DNA of 64,000 nt from Candidatus Woodwardiibium gallinarum (GTDB taxonomy: Bacteria > Bacillota > Clostridia > Oscillospirales > CAG-382), in the NCBI GenBank assembly GCA_904419545.1, contig CAJFRY010000001.1, positions 124,001 through 188,000 on the forward strand. The letters are read 5' to 3'. Position numbers and translations under genes: made by a program. The notes beneath the pieces are model-generated. The model was not told the DNA's origin. It made no database searches and worked only from the letters and a program-made list of their open reading frames with translations. Below, piece after piece: positions 17,633 to 25,259 of the stretch (its first letter is position 1; each line of letters starts with the position of its first letter).

Positions 17633-19396
17633 TCAGGTATTCGTCACATCCCTTTTTGTAAATGTTGCAAAAGCAATCAGCAGGCACAGAACCGTCAGTC
17701 CGCCCAACCAGATGCATGCAAAAGTCGGATATACGACGATCTCGCCGGTCACACGTGAAATCGTCTCGGGCGCGAGCGTGACCAGATCGTTGAACACGAA
17801 GGAGGAAATGTTGAAATAGGGGAAAGGCAAATAACCGTACAGTGTGCTGTTGCGGAAAAATGACGACAGCAGGATCGATGAGAAGAACGTGAACAGTCCC
17901 GACGAGACGGCAAACGCCGTATTGCGGAACACCGTCGAGGCGGTGAACGTCAGCGTCAGCAGGAACAGAATGGAAGCCGAGCAGTAGAGCACACGGAAGA
18001 GCATCCAGTGCAGAAAATCAAATTCCACTACCGCTCCTTCGGACACGAACAGATAAGGCAGGCCCAGGTCGCCCGCACCACAGATCAGGATGCTTGCCAG
18101 CAGATAGGCGCCGAAGGACAGGATAATGAGCACCATTGTCGTCAGGATGCAGGAGAGATACTTTGACAGCAGTATTTTATATCGTTTTGCAGGCCGGATG
18201 AGCAGCAGATAGATTGTACGCGTCACATGCTCGCTCGAAACCGAAACGCCTGCGATGACGATGGCAAAAAAGGCGAAAAAGGTGAACATATCCGAAAATC
18301 CGAGCATATTGGATCGTGTCGAATCGGCGACCGAAAGCTCCTCTACGCCGTTGTTGATGGAATACCAGCCGATGGCAACCGCATCGAGCTGATCCTGCAG
18401 CTCAGCGTTGAGCAGTGTGGCGTATTCGCCGTAATCGGCATAGGCCCATTCGTAATAATCGCCGTTTTTGTGGAAGTATTCCTCTGTGACAAAGCCGTTG
18501 AGCTTGGAGATATATGCGTCGTATTTATCGAGCATGATGTCGAGCGTGCGGTCCACCCAGCTTTGGAATTCAATGCCGTTTTCGTAACGGTACGTCTGAA
18601 TCTCGATCTTGCCTTCTATGGCCGCCTTGACGCCTTCTGCCTTGCGTTTGGACATTGCCAGCTCGATGCTGGCTGGGTTGTCCTCCAGTTGGCGGTTGAT
18701 TGCTTCCAGTTCGGATTGCTTGGCTGCCTGATCGTATTGAAGCGTGGTGATCTGGTTTTTGCAGTAGGAACCGTAATCCAGCGCTTCGACGCCCGACCAG
18801 AGCGTTTCGATGTTCTGAAGCTGATTGCGCAGCTTGACGGTGATTTCGGTAATGGTATAGTTGGAACTGATCTCCAGGTAAGGACAAATCACCGTGGCGA
18901 TGTAATCCTCGTCGTCCGGCTCGGCGTCTAAAATCACACGGTAGCAGGCGATCTTCATTTCACCGTTGATGATGTCGTACAGGACCGAGTAGCGCCAGTC
19001 GTCCCGCGAAAGAATATTCAGTTCGAGCGCTTTTTCGTATACGGAGACGTAGGTCTCAGCCTCCAGAAGCGCAAACCGCAGTTCGTTGTAGGTCTTGTAA
19101 TCGGTGCTTCGCGTGTCGCTGATGTCGTCGCTTTCCGCCCCGGATACCGTACTTTCATCCGAAGACGTCAGTTCTTCCTCATATTCGAGAAGCTGATTTT
19201 GGTATGTGATCACACTTTTCCGATAATCGTCAAGCTCCGTTTCCAGTGAGAAGCTGCCGCCGGCTATGTTGGAAGAATCGTAAACATTGAGCCCGGCCAA
19301 AAAGCAGTTGAGAATGACGAGGACAAAAAAGAACATCAGTCCGCGGCGCTTGAATATTTTTGTAAATTCGTTGACGGTGAAAGAAAGCAGCTTCAT
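17633..19396 (-). CDS. ABC-2 type transporter permease with a large extracytoplasmic domain
   Basis: A 587-residue membrane protein. One membrane segment lies near residues 18-36 (GLMFFFVLVILNCFLAG), then about 330 hydrophilic residues with coiled-coil character (around QAAKQSELEAINRQLED), then five or six membrane segments from about residue 380 on. This is the ABC-2 permease plan with an enlarged first loop facing outside. Its start overlaps the stop of the ATPase gene, so the two form one transporter. The substrate is unknown; lipid or peptide export is possible. Confidence 0.85.
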   Translation of the reverse strand: MKLLSFTVNEFTKIFKRRGLMFFFVLVILNCFLAGLNVYDSSNIAGGSFSLETELDDYRKSVITYQNQLLEYEEELTSSDESTVSGAESDDISDTRSTDYKTYNELRFALLEAETYVSVYEKALELNILSRDDWRYSVLYDIINGEMKIACYRVILDAEPDDEDYIATVICPYLEISSNYTITEITVKLRNQLQNIETLWSGVEALDYGSYCKNQITTLQYDQAAKQSELEAINRQLEDNPASIELAMSKRKAEGVKAAIEGKIEIQTYRYENGIEFQSWVDRTLDIMLDKYDAYISKLNGFVTEEYFHKNGDYYEWAYADYGEYATLLNAELQDQLDAVAIGWYSINNGVEELSVADSTRSNMLGFSDMFTFFAFFAIVIAGVSVSSEHVTRTIYLLLIRPAKRYKILLSKYLSCILTTMVLIILSFGAYLLASILICGAGDLGLPYLFVSEGAVVEFDFLHWMLFRVLYCSASILFLLTLTFTASTVFRNTAFAVSSGLFTFFSSILLSSFFRNSTLYGYLPFPYFNISSFVFNDLVTLAPETISRVTGEIVVYPTFACIWLGGLTVLCLLIAFATFTKRDVTNT

Positions 19397-20310
19397 TTCT
19401 TTTTCGCCCTCTTTCTCTTGCCGGTGGCTTCAAGAAACGCGTCGCTGAGCGTCTTTTTCACTGCGGTCATCCCGTAAAGCGCGATGTTGTTCTCCACCAG
19501 CAGACGCGCCGCTTCGGCGGATTGAAGGCGGGTCATATAAACGTTCAGGCCGGAATCTGCCGTTTCGGCAGAAAAACCGCTCTCGGAAAGCAGCTTCAGT
19601 GCGCGCGCGGCGTCGTTGACGTCCAGAAGATAGTGGACGGGGAGGTCGTCGCTTTCGCTTGTCAGTTCCTTGAGCGTTTTGATGGCGACGATAAACCCGC
19701 TTTCAATGATGATGAGCCGGCTGCACATCAGTTCCATTTCCGCGAGCTGATGGCTGGAGATCAGGACCGACGTGCCGGCGGCTGCCAAATTGCGGATCAG
19801 CATGCGAAAATCTCGCACACCGGACGGATCCAGACCGTTCAGAGGCTCATCCAAGAGCAGCAGCTTCGGATTATGCAGCATTGCCTGCGCGATGCCGAGC
19901 CGCTGACGCATCCCCAGCGAATAGCGGCGCACCTTCTCGCCGATCTGCTCGGTCAGCCCTACCGTCTCAATCACCTCACAGATGCGCGACTTGCGCACGC
20001 GGTAAGGCCGCGCGGCAACCTTCAGGTTGTCCATCCCCGACAGATAGCCGTACAGTTCCGGCGTTTCGATAATGGCACCGACGTTTTTGATCGCTTTTTC
20101 AAAATCCGTGCGGATGTTCAGCCCGTCGATATACACCTCGCCGGCGTTGGGGGTAAGCAGGCCAAGGATGATTTTGATCGCTGTCGTTTTTCCGGCGCCG
20201 TTCGGGCCGAGGAAGCCGACGACCTCGCCCTCTTCGATGTCAAAGCTGACGTCGGAAAGCACCGCCCGATCCTCGAAGCTTTTGCTTATTCCGTTGACGG
20301 ACAGCAGCAT
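19393..20310 (-). CDS. ABC transporter ATP-binding protein
   Basis: A 305-residue ABC ATPase with Walker A GPNGAGKTTA, signature YSLGMRQRLG, Walker B LLLLDEPLNGLDP and the switch histidine in SSHQLAEME. The C-terminal 90 residues form the extra domain seen in exporters of the drug or bacitracin type. The start at 20310 is supported by AAGGAGG nine bases upstream; a longer frame to 20403 adds a hydrophobic stretch not typical of these proteins. It works with the overlapping permease gene at 17633-19396. Confidence 0.92.
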   Translation of the reverse strand: MLLSVNGISKSFEDRAVLSDVSFDIEEGEVVGFLGPNGAGKTTAIKIILGLLTPNAGEVYIDGLNIRTDFEKAIKNVGAIIETPELYGYLSGMDNLKVAARPYRVRKSRICEVIETVGLTEQIGEKVRRYSLGMRQRLGIAQAMLHNPKLLLLDEPLNGLDPSGVRDFRMLIRNLAAAGTSVLISSHQLAEMELMCSRLIIIESGFIVAIKTLKELTSESDDLPVHYLLDVNDAARALKLLSESGFSAETADSGLNVYMTRLQSAEAARLLVENNIALYGMTAVKKTLSDAFLEATGKRKRAKKK

Positions 20311-20456
20311 GCAGCCTGACCTCCTTTTTATCCCGAATGCCGCGGCAGACCAAAAAACGCCGCAAATCGCCACAATAACCTTTTCTAAATATAATATACG
20401 CAAAAAAAAGAAAAAACCCTTTTTTATTTAACAATCCAGAAAATTTTTTATTTCTG

Positions 20457-20485
20457 TTGCCTTTCCCGACCGGTTGTGGTATAAT
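20457..20485 (+). promoter_or_regulatory. SigA promoter with extended -10 for the DUF5685 operon
   Basis: TTGCCT (20457-20462), a 17-base spacer and TATAAT (20480-20485), with TGG directly before the -10. It lies 28 bases before the GTG start of the DUF5685 gene, in the gap between divergent transcription units. Confidence 0.8.
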
Positions 20486-20513
20486 AAAGCCTTAAGAATG
20501 GGGAGTTGTTGGC

Positions 20514-21380
20514 GTGTTCGGATACATTCGGCCTGTTGAAAGCGAGTTGCTGGTCAAGGAATATGAATTCTATCGCGCGGTCTACTGCTCGCTATGCAAA
20601 ACCGGCGGACGCCGCGTGTCGCGCTTTTCCCGATTTTTCCTGAATTACGATTTCGTTTTCCTTGCACTCGTCCGGCTGGCGCTGACGCGTGAGCAGGTCA
20701 GTACGGAAAGGACATTTTGCCCGTATCGGCTGAAAAAGAAAACCGTCCTTGCCGAAAACGATGCGGTGACATACACGACGGCGGCTTTTGGGCTCCTTTC
20801 CTATTATAAGCTGTGTGACGATATCGCCGACCTGCGCGGATTCCGACGCCTGAAAAAGCGGCTGCTGCTTCCCTTATTTTCCCGTATGCGCAGAAAAGCC
20901 GCACGCCTTTATCCGGAGCTGGACAGGCAGGTGGCTGCTGCAATGGAAGCTTTTTCCATTGCCGAAAACAAGGCGGGATCCGCAGTGGACCAAGCGGCTG
21001 ACGGCTTTGCCGCGATTACAAGAATCCTTGCTTCCTGCGGGCTGGAAGGCGAGGCAAAAGATGTTGCCGAGGTCTGCGGTTATCATCTGGGCCGTTTCAT
21101 TTACATCATAGACGCCTTTGACGACTGCCGTGAGGACGACCGCCGCAGTGAATACAACTGCCTGAACAGTCGCTACGGCTCGGCCGAGGCGACCGAGGCC
21201 CATGCGGAGCAGGTGCTTCTGACGCTCAAAGACAGCATGGCAGCGTTCTCCCGCGCTTATGCGCTGGCCGACGGCTGTCCGCTGGATAATCTGATTTATA
21301 ACGTAGCCACGCTGGGCGGCGAGGCGGCGTTCCGTAAAATTATGCAGGTACGAAAGGATACGATGAATGGATCCGTATAA
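20514..21380 (+). CDS. DUF5685 family protein
   Basis: A 288-residue protein whose beginning ([25 protein letters not shown], then SLCK) is the hallmark of DUF5685, a family of Clostridia with no known biochemical role. It holds conserved cysteines near the start (YCSLCK) and later ([10 protein letters not shown]), and repeated helical segments with acidic motifs (LCDDIADLR and [17 protein letters not shown]) reminiscent of all-alpha prenyltransferase-like folds. GTG 20514 has GGGGAG upstream. It overlaps the next gene (DnaJ-like) by 14 bp, indicating translational coupling. Confidence 0.88.
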   Translation: MFGYIRPVESELLVKEYEFYRAVYCSLCKTGGRRVSRFSRFFLNYDFVFLALVRLALTREQVSTERTFCPYRLKKKTVLAENDAVTYTTAAFGLLSYYKLCDDIADLRGFRRLKKRLLLPLFSRMRRKAARLYPELDRQVAAAMEAFSIAENKAGSAVDQAADGFAAITRILASCGLEGEAKDVAEVCGYHLGRFIYIIDAFDDCREDDRRSEYNCLNSRYGSAEATEAHAEQVLLTLKDSMAAFSRAYALADGCPLDNLIYNVATLGGEAAFRKIMQVRKDTMNGSV

Positions 21381-21975
21381 GGTTCTTGGAATCAGCAGTG
21401 ACGCGACCGACGCGGAGGTAAAAAAGGCTTACCGTGCGCTGGCAAAAAAGTATCATCCCGATAACTATGTCAACAATCCGCTCGCCGATCTGGCTGCGGA
21501 AAAAATGAAGCAGATCAACGAAGCGTATGACGAAATCCAGAAGCAGCGCGCAGCCGGCTCGTCATCCGGCTCGTCGGCGGGAGGCGCAGGCGGCGCTTCC
21601 TATGGCGGCAGCGGCGCGCAGAGCGGGGAATATATCCGTGTGCGCGAACTAATCAACGCCGGCCGCTTCTCCGAGGCCGAGGTGCTGCTCGGCCGTAAGG
21701 CGGCTTCCGAGCGCACGGCGGAGTGGCATTTCCTGTACGGTCATATCATGCTGCACAAGGGCTGGATGATGGAGGCGCGGCAGGAGTTTGAAACGGCCTG
21801 CCGGATGGACCCGTACAACAGTGAATATCAGAATACGCTCGTTCGGATGGGGCAGGGCGCTTCCGGCGACCCCTATGCACGTTCGACGCATACGTCGGGC
21901 TGCTCAGGCTGCGACCTGTGCATGGGGCTGCTGTGTGCGGATTGTCTCTGCGACTGTGTCTCGCCCTGCCATTGA
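21367..21975 (+). CDS. J-domain protein with cysteine-rich tail
   Basis: A 202-residue protein. Residues 1-65 are a J domain ([21 protein letters not shown] then YHPDN, a conservative form of the HPD motif that stimulates Hsp70). A glycine/serine-rich linker follows, then a TPR-like helical segment (from [20 protein letters not shown], residues about 88-165), and finally a tail with eight cysteines in about 25 residues ([19 protein letters not shown]). It is not full-length DnaJ because the zinc domain and C-terminal substrate domains are missing. It is coupled to the DUF5685 gene. Confidence 0.88.
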   Translation: MDPYKVLGISSDATDAEVKKAYRALAKKYHPDNYVNNPLADLAAEKMKQINEAYDEIQKQRAAGSSSGSSAGGAGGASYGGSGAQSGEYIRVRELINAGRFSEAEVLLGRKAASERTAEWHFLYGHIMLHKGWMMEARQEFETACRMDPYNSEYQNTLVRMGQGASGDPYARSTHTSGCSGCDLCMGLLCADCLCDCVSPCH

Positions 21976-21981
21976 GCCGCC

Positions 21982-22476
21982 GTGAGAACTGATCGTACCC
22001 GCCGCACTGCCGCCTGCGGTATGCTCGCCGCACTGGCGAGCGTTCTGCTGGTCCTCGGCTCGCTGGTAGACGTGCTTGACCTGTCCTGCGCGGCTGCGGC
22101 TTCACTGGGTGTCGTCTACGCGCGCATCGAATACGGTGCCAAATGGTCCGCTGCCGTCTGGCTGTGCGCATCCGTGGTCTCGCTGCTGCTGTTCCCGCGC
22201 TCGGCGCCGCTGCTGTTCGCACTGTTTGCCGGTCCGTATCCGCTGTTCAAGGCGTTTGCCGAGCGGCGGACGCAGGTTGTTTCGTGGGTCTGTAAACTGC
22301 TGTTCTTCAACCTTGCGCTCACCGCTGTTCTCGTCGTTGGGGTATATCTGCTCGGCCTTGAAGACTTCTTTGGCTTCACTGTCGTCGTTTATGCGGCGGG
22401 GAACGCGCTGTTCGTACTGTTCGATATTGCGCTAACCCAACTGATCTCCGTGTATTATAGGCGCTTTCGGCGCTGA
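21982..22476 (+). CDS. Conserved polytopic membrane protein, function unknown
   Basis: A 164-residue protein with about five hydrophobic segments (for example CGMLAALASVLLVLGSLVDVL and WSAAVWLCASVVSLLLF) and a basic C-terminal end (YYRRFRR). The small, all-membrane form recalls the substrate-binding S components of ECF transporters, but no family signature decides this. The start is GTG 21982, seven bases after the previous stop; no clear ribosome-binding site is visible, so translation may be coupled. Confidence 0.7.
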   Translation: MRTDRTRRTAACGMLAALASVLLVLGSLVDVLDLSCAAAASLGVVYARIEYGAKWSAAVWLCASVVSLLLFPRSAPLLFALFAGPYPLFKAFAERRTQVVSWVCKLLFFNLALTAVLVVGVYLLGLEDFFGFTVVVYAAGNALFVLFDIALTQLISVYYRRFRR

Positions 22477-22490
22477 AAGGATTGGCTGTT

Positions 22491-23369
22491 ATGATAAAAA
22501 GCATGACCGGCTACGGGCGCGGCCGCGTGCTGGCCGATGGGCTGGACGTCTCTTTTGAGGTCAAATCGGTCAATAATCGTTATATGGATCTGAATATCCG
22601 CATGCCGCGCGTTTATGCGCCTCTGGAAGAGCGTGTCAAGGCGCTCGTCGGTGCCGCCATCTCCCGCGGAAAGGTGGACGTGTACATCGGTGTAGAGCAT
22701 CTCAACGGTGAATGCGTGCAGCTTTCGCTCAACCGTGAGTATCTTGAAGGCTATCTCGGCGTGCTCGGGCAGATCGGAAGAGAATACGGTATATCCGGCG
22801 AGGTCACGCTGGATATGATCGCCGCCCGCAGTGAGGTGTTTCTTGCCCGCAAGGCCGAGGAGGATGCGGAAAAGGTCTGGCTTCAGCTTGAACGCGCGGC
22901 GCGTGAAGCGCTGGACGCGTTCGTTGCCATGCGGAGCGCAGAGGGCGGAAAGCTCCGAGCCGACCTGCTTACCCGGCTTGAAATGCTGCGCGGAATCGCC
23001 GCGCGACTTTCCGGGCTTGCGCCCGAAGCGGTGCGAGCCGCCAATGAAAAGATGGTCGCACGCGTGCGTGAGCTCCTTGCCGGCGCGGCGCCCGACGAAT
23101 CGCGGCTGCTGACCGAGTGCGCCGTCTTTGCCGATAAAACCGACGTCACCGAGGAGTTGGTGCGCCTGTCCAGTCATTTCGGGCAGTTTGAAACGATGCT
23201 CGCCGAGGATGCGCCGGTCGGGCGGAAGTGTGATTTTCTGGTGCAGGAGATCAACCGTGAGGTGAATACAATCGGCTCCAAATGCTGCGGCAGCGAGATG
23301 ACCAACCTTGTCATCGCCGCCAAAAGCGAGATTGAAAAAATCCGCGAACAGATCCAGAATCTCGAATAG
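22491..23369 (+). CDS. YicC/YloC family endoribonuclease-related protein
   Basis: A 292-residue member of the YicC family (DUF1732 at the C-terminus). The start MIKSMTGYGRG and the segment KSVNNRYMDLNIRMPR are diagnostic, as is the C-terminal EINREVNTIGSKCCGSEMTNLV. Escherichia coli YicC has been reported as an endoribonuclease acting with PNPase; the role in Firmicutes is less clear. ATG 22491 has GAAAGGA nine bases upstream. In Bacilli and Clostridia yicC usually precedes remA and gmk, as here with one gene between. Confidence 0.93.
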   Translation: MIKSMTGYGRGRVLADGLDVSFEVKSVNNRYMDLNIRMPRVYAPLEERVKALVGAAISRGKVDVYIGVEHLNGECVQLSLNREYLEGYLGVLGQIGREYGISGEVTLDMIAARSEVFLARKAEEDAEKVWLQLERAAREALDAFVAMRSAEGGKLRADLLTRLEMLRGIAARLSGLAPEAVRAANEKMVARVRELLAGAAPDESRLLTECAVFADKTDVTEELVRLSSHFGQFETMLAEDAPVGRKCDFLVQEINREVNTIGSKCCGSEMTNLVIAAKSEIEKIREQIQNLE

Positions 23370-23600
23370 CCCTGTAAAGTTATGACGTTTCGTCTTTGAA
23401 AGAACTGAAAACCGTGCGGACGGCGGATAATGTTTAAGGCGTTCGGCGCAGTGGGTGTGAAGGTTGGGTTCGCTGAGAGGACGTATGTGCATTTTGACGG
23501 CGGCATTCAAAACGGCGGAAGACGCTGTCCGTTGGCCGATGCGTTCCACAGTCCTGCCGGCGCGCCGGTAAGATGCTCGTGAATGTAAGGAGGGAAGCGA

Positions 23601-24080
23601 ATGAAAACGGAGAAGATTAAAGCGCCGTTTTGGGCGTATCTGCTTTCGGCAGCGCTTGTGCTTCTGTTGATTGGTGTGTTGCTTTTGCCGTCTTATCTGA
23701 ACACGCATATGGACGGCGAAATCCAGAATTTCGCCGAAATGGAGAACGCGTTCCGCGCGGTGGCTGAATACCTGCTGGTCTGCGGGGACGCTGTGTACAG
23801 TCTTTCTGACGCGGGTGGGACTGTTTCCGTCTGTTGCGGCGGCCGAACGCTCAGCGACGGCGGGCATCAAGCCGCGCTGCGGACGGTGTATGACGCTGAA
23901 AATTACGACGGGAGACAGATCGACATGGCCACAGTCGAAGCCGGCGCGGTCCTGTTTCGGAGTGCCCCGCAGCCCTGCGCGCTTGTGTACGCTCCGGACG
24001 GGTCGGTCCCGCCGGCGGTTTCGGCGAGGTATAAGAGCGTTAAGCGGATTTCGGATGACTTCTATGCCGTTTCCGCGTGA
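23601..24080 (+). CDS. Membrane-anchored extracytoplasmic protein, unknown
   Basis: A 159-residue protein with one N-terminal membrane segment (residues about 12-33, ending LLLPSYLNTH) and an outer domain of about 120 residues containing CGGRTLSDGGHQAALRTVYD. ATG 23601 has AAGGAGGG ten bases upstream. The stop overlaps the region just before remA, so it may be part of the yicC-remA-gmk operon. No known family is recognised. The 230-base gap before it holds only weak short frames and a 12-bp palindrome. Confidence 0.72.
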   Translation: MKTEKIKAPFWAYLLSAALVLLLIGVLLLPSYLNTHMDGEIQNFAEMENAFRAVAEYLLVCGDAVYSLSDAGGTVSVCCGGRTLSDGGHQAALRTVYDAENYDGRQIDMATVEAGAVLFRSAPQPCALVYAPDGSVPPAVSARYKSVKRISDDFYAVSA

Positions 24081-24118
24081 AAACGACGGAAATTATTAAG
24101 AAAGGTACGGTCAAACGT

Positions 24119-24361
24119 ATGGATTTTATTGACGTGGGCTTCGGCAACTATGTGGCGCGGTCGCGTATCGTCGCCGTCGCCAGCCCCGATTCCCTGCCGG
24201 TGCGCCGTCTGGTTCAGGATGCCAAGTCGGTCAATCGGGTCATTGACGTTTCCTGCGGGAAAAAGACGAAGAGCGTGATCCTGACGGACAGTGAGCATGT
24301 CATTCTTTCCGCGCTGGATACGTTTGAGATCTCCGGGAGCCTGAACGGAGGGGCTGCCTGA
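24119..24361 (+). CDS. remA: RemA family DNA-binding regulator (DUF370)
   Basis: An 80-residue protein with the DUF370 pattern MDFIDVGFGNYV, the basic stretch RIVAVASPDSLPVRRLVQDA and SVILTDSEHVILSALD. In Bacillus subtilis RemA activates biofilm matrix and osmoprotection genes and forms DNA-binding rings. ATG 24119 gives the usual family length; a longer frame from 24077 is unlikely. The stop codon overlaps the gmk start by one base (TGATG at 24359-24363), so the pair is coupled, an arrangement common in Firmicutes. Confidence 0.9.
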   Translation: MDFIDVGFGNYVARSRIVAVASPDSLPVRRLVQDAKSVNRVIDVSCGKKTKSVILTDSEHVILSALDTFEISGSLNGGAA

Positions 24362-24975
24362 TGCGGAACGGGCTGCTGCTCGTCGTCTCCGGTCCTGCCG
24401 GCAGCGGCAAGGGAACGGTGCTCAGCGAACTGCTCGGAAAAAGCAGCGATTTCTGCTATTCGGTTTCGGCGACTACGCGAGCGCCGCGGCCCGGCGAGCA
24501 GGACGGGGTAAATTACTTTTTCCTGACCCGCGCGGAATTTGAAAAGCGCATTGCCGAAAGGCGGATGCTTGAATATACCGAATATGTCGGGAATTATTAC
24601 GGCACGCCGCGCGATTACGTCGATGCGGCGCTTGCCGATGGTAAAAACGTGATTTTGGAAATTGAAGTCGACGGTGCGGCGCAGGTCAAGCGTTTGTTTC
24701 CGTCCGCCGTGCTTGTCTTTCTCTGTCCGCCGGATCTTGAAACGCTTGAGCGCCGTCTGCGCGGCCGCAACACCGAAACCGAGGAGGTCATTGCGCGCCG
24801 TTTACAGAAAGCGAAGGAAGAAATCATGCATGCGACGGAATACGACTACATCGTCGTCAACGAGGAAGGCGGCGCGGCGCGGGCCGCGGAGGAGCTGCTT
24901 GCCGTTGCACAAGCCGAGCGTCTGCGTGCAGGCAGGTGTGCGGAGGAGCGTATCCGTTCCTTCCTCGGTGCATAA
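24361..24975 (+). CDS. gmk: Guanylate kinase
   Basis: Guanylate kinase phosphorylates GMP to GDP. The 204-residue protein has the P-loop GPAGSGKGTV near residues 10-19, SATTRAPRPGEQDGVNYFF (GMP-binding), TEYVGNYYGTP and the lid arginines in RRLRGRNTETEEVIARRL. Length is typical. The start is coupled with remA, and rpoZ follows after 36 bp, the standard gmk-rpoZ-priA order. Confidence 0.98.
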   Translation: MRNGLLLVVSGPAGSGKGTVLSELLGKSSDFCYSVSATTRAPRPGEQDGVNYFFLTRAEFEKRIAERRMLEYTEYVGNYYGTPRDYVDAALADGKNVILEIEVDGAAQVKRLFPSAVLVFLCPPDLETLERRLRGRNTETEEVIARRLQKAKEEIMHATEYDYIVVNEEGGAARAAEELLAVAQAERLRAGRCAEERIRSFLGA

Positions 24976-25011
24976 ATCTGTAATTGAAATGATAGAATGG
25001 AGTAATGAAAG

Positions 25012-25254
25012 ATGATGCTGTATCCCAATGTTCAGGAAATGACAAATGATAAGATCAACCGCTACATGCTGGTTATCGCCGCAGCCAAGTGTGCGCGCCG
25101 GATTACCGACAAGGTTCTGGAGGAAGCCGAGCTGGCGGATGAAAAAAACGAAACCAAAGCCGAAACTGAGGAAATGGAGCTTGCCGGCGAAAAGCCGGTC
25201 ACGATGGCCATCGATATGCTCAGCTCCGGCGAATGTAAGATCATCACGGACTGA
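25012..25254 (+). CDS. rpoZ: DNA-directed RNA polymerase omega subunit
   Basis: An 80-residue omega subunit, which stabilises the beta' subunit of RNA polymerase. The core MLVIAAAKCARRITD is the conserved omega helix, and the tail VTMAIDMLSSGECKI fits the Firmicutes form. GGAG lies nine bases before ATG 25012; ATG 25015 is an alternative. It sits between gmk and priA. Confidence 0.92.
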   Translation: MMLYPNVQEMTNDKINRYMLVIAAAKCARRITDKVLEEAELADEKNETKAETEEMELAGEKPVTMAIDMLSSGECKIITD

Positions 25255-25259
25255 CGGGG

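Noticed and set aside
23557..23568. 12-base palindrome CCGGCGCGCCGG before the gene at 23601
   Set aside because: Single short GC palindrome in GC-rich DNA, with no paired signal; chance is a sufficient explanation.
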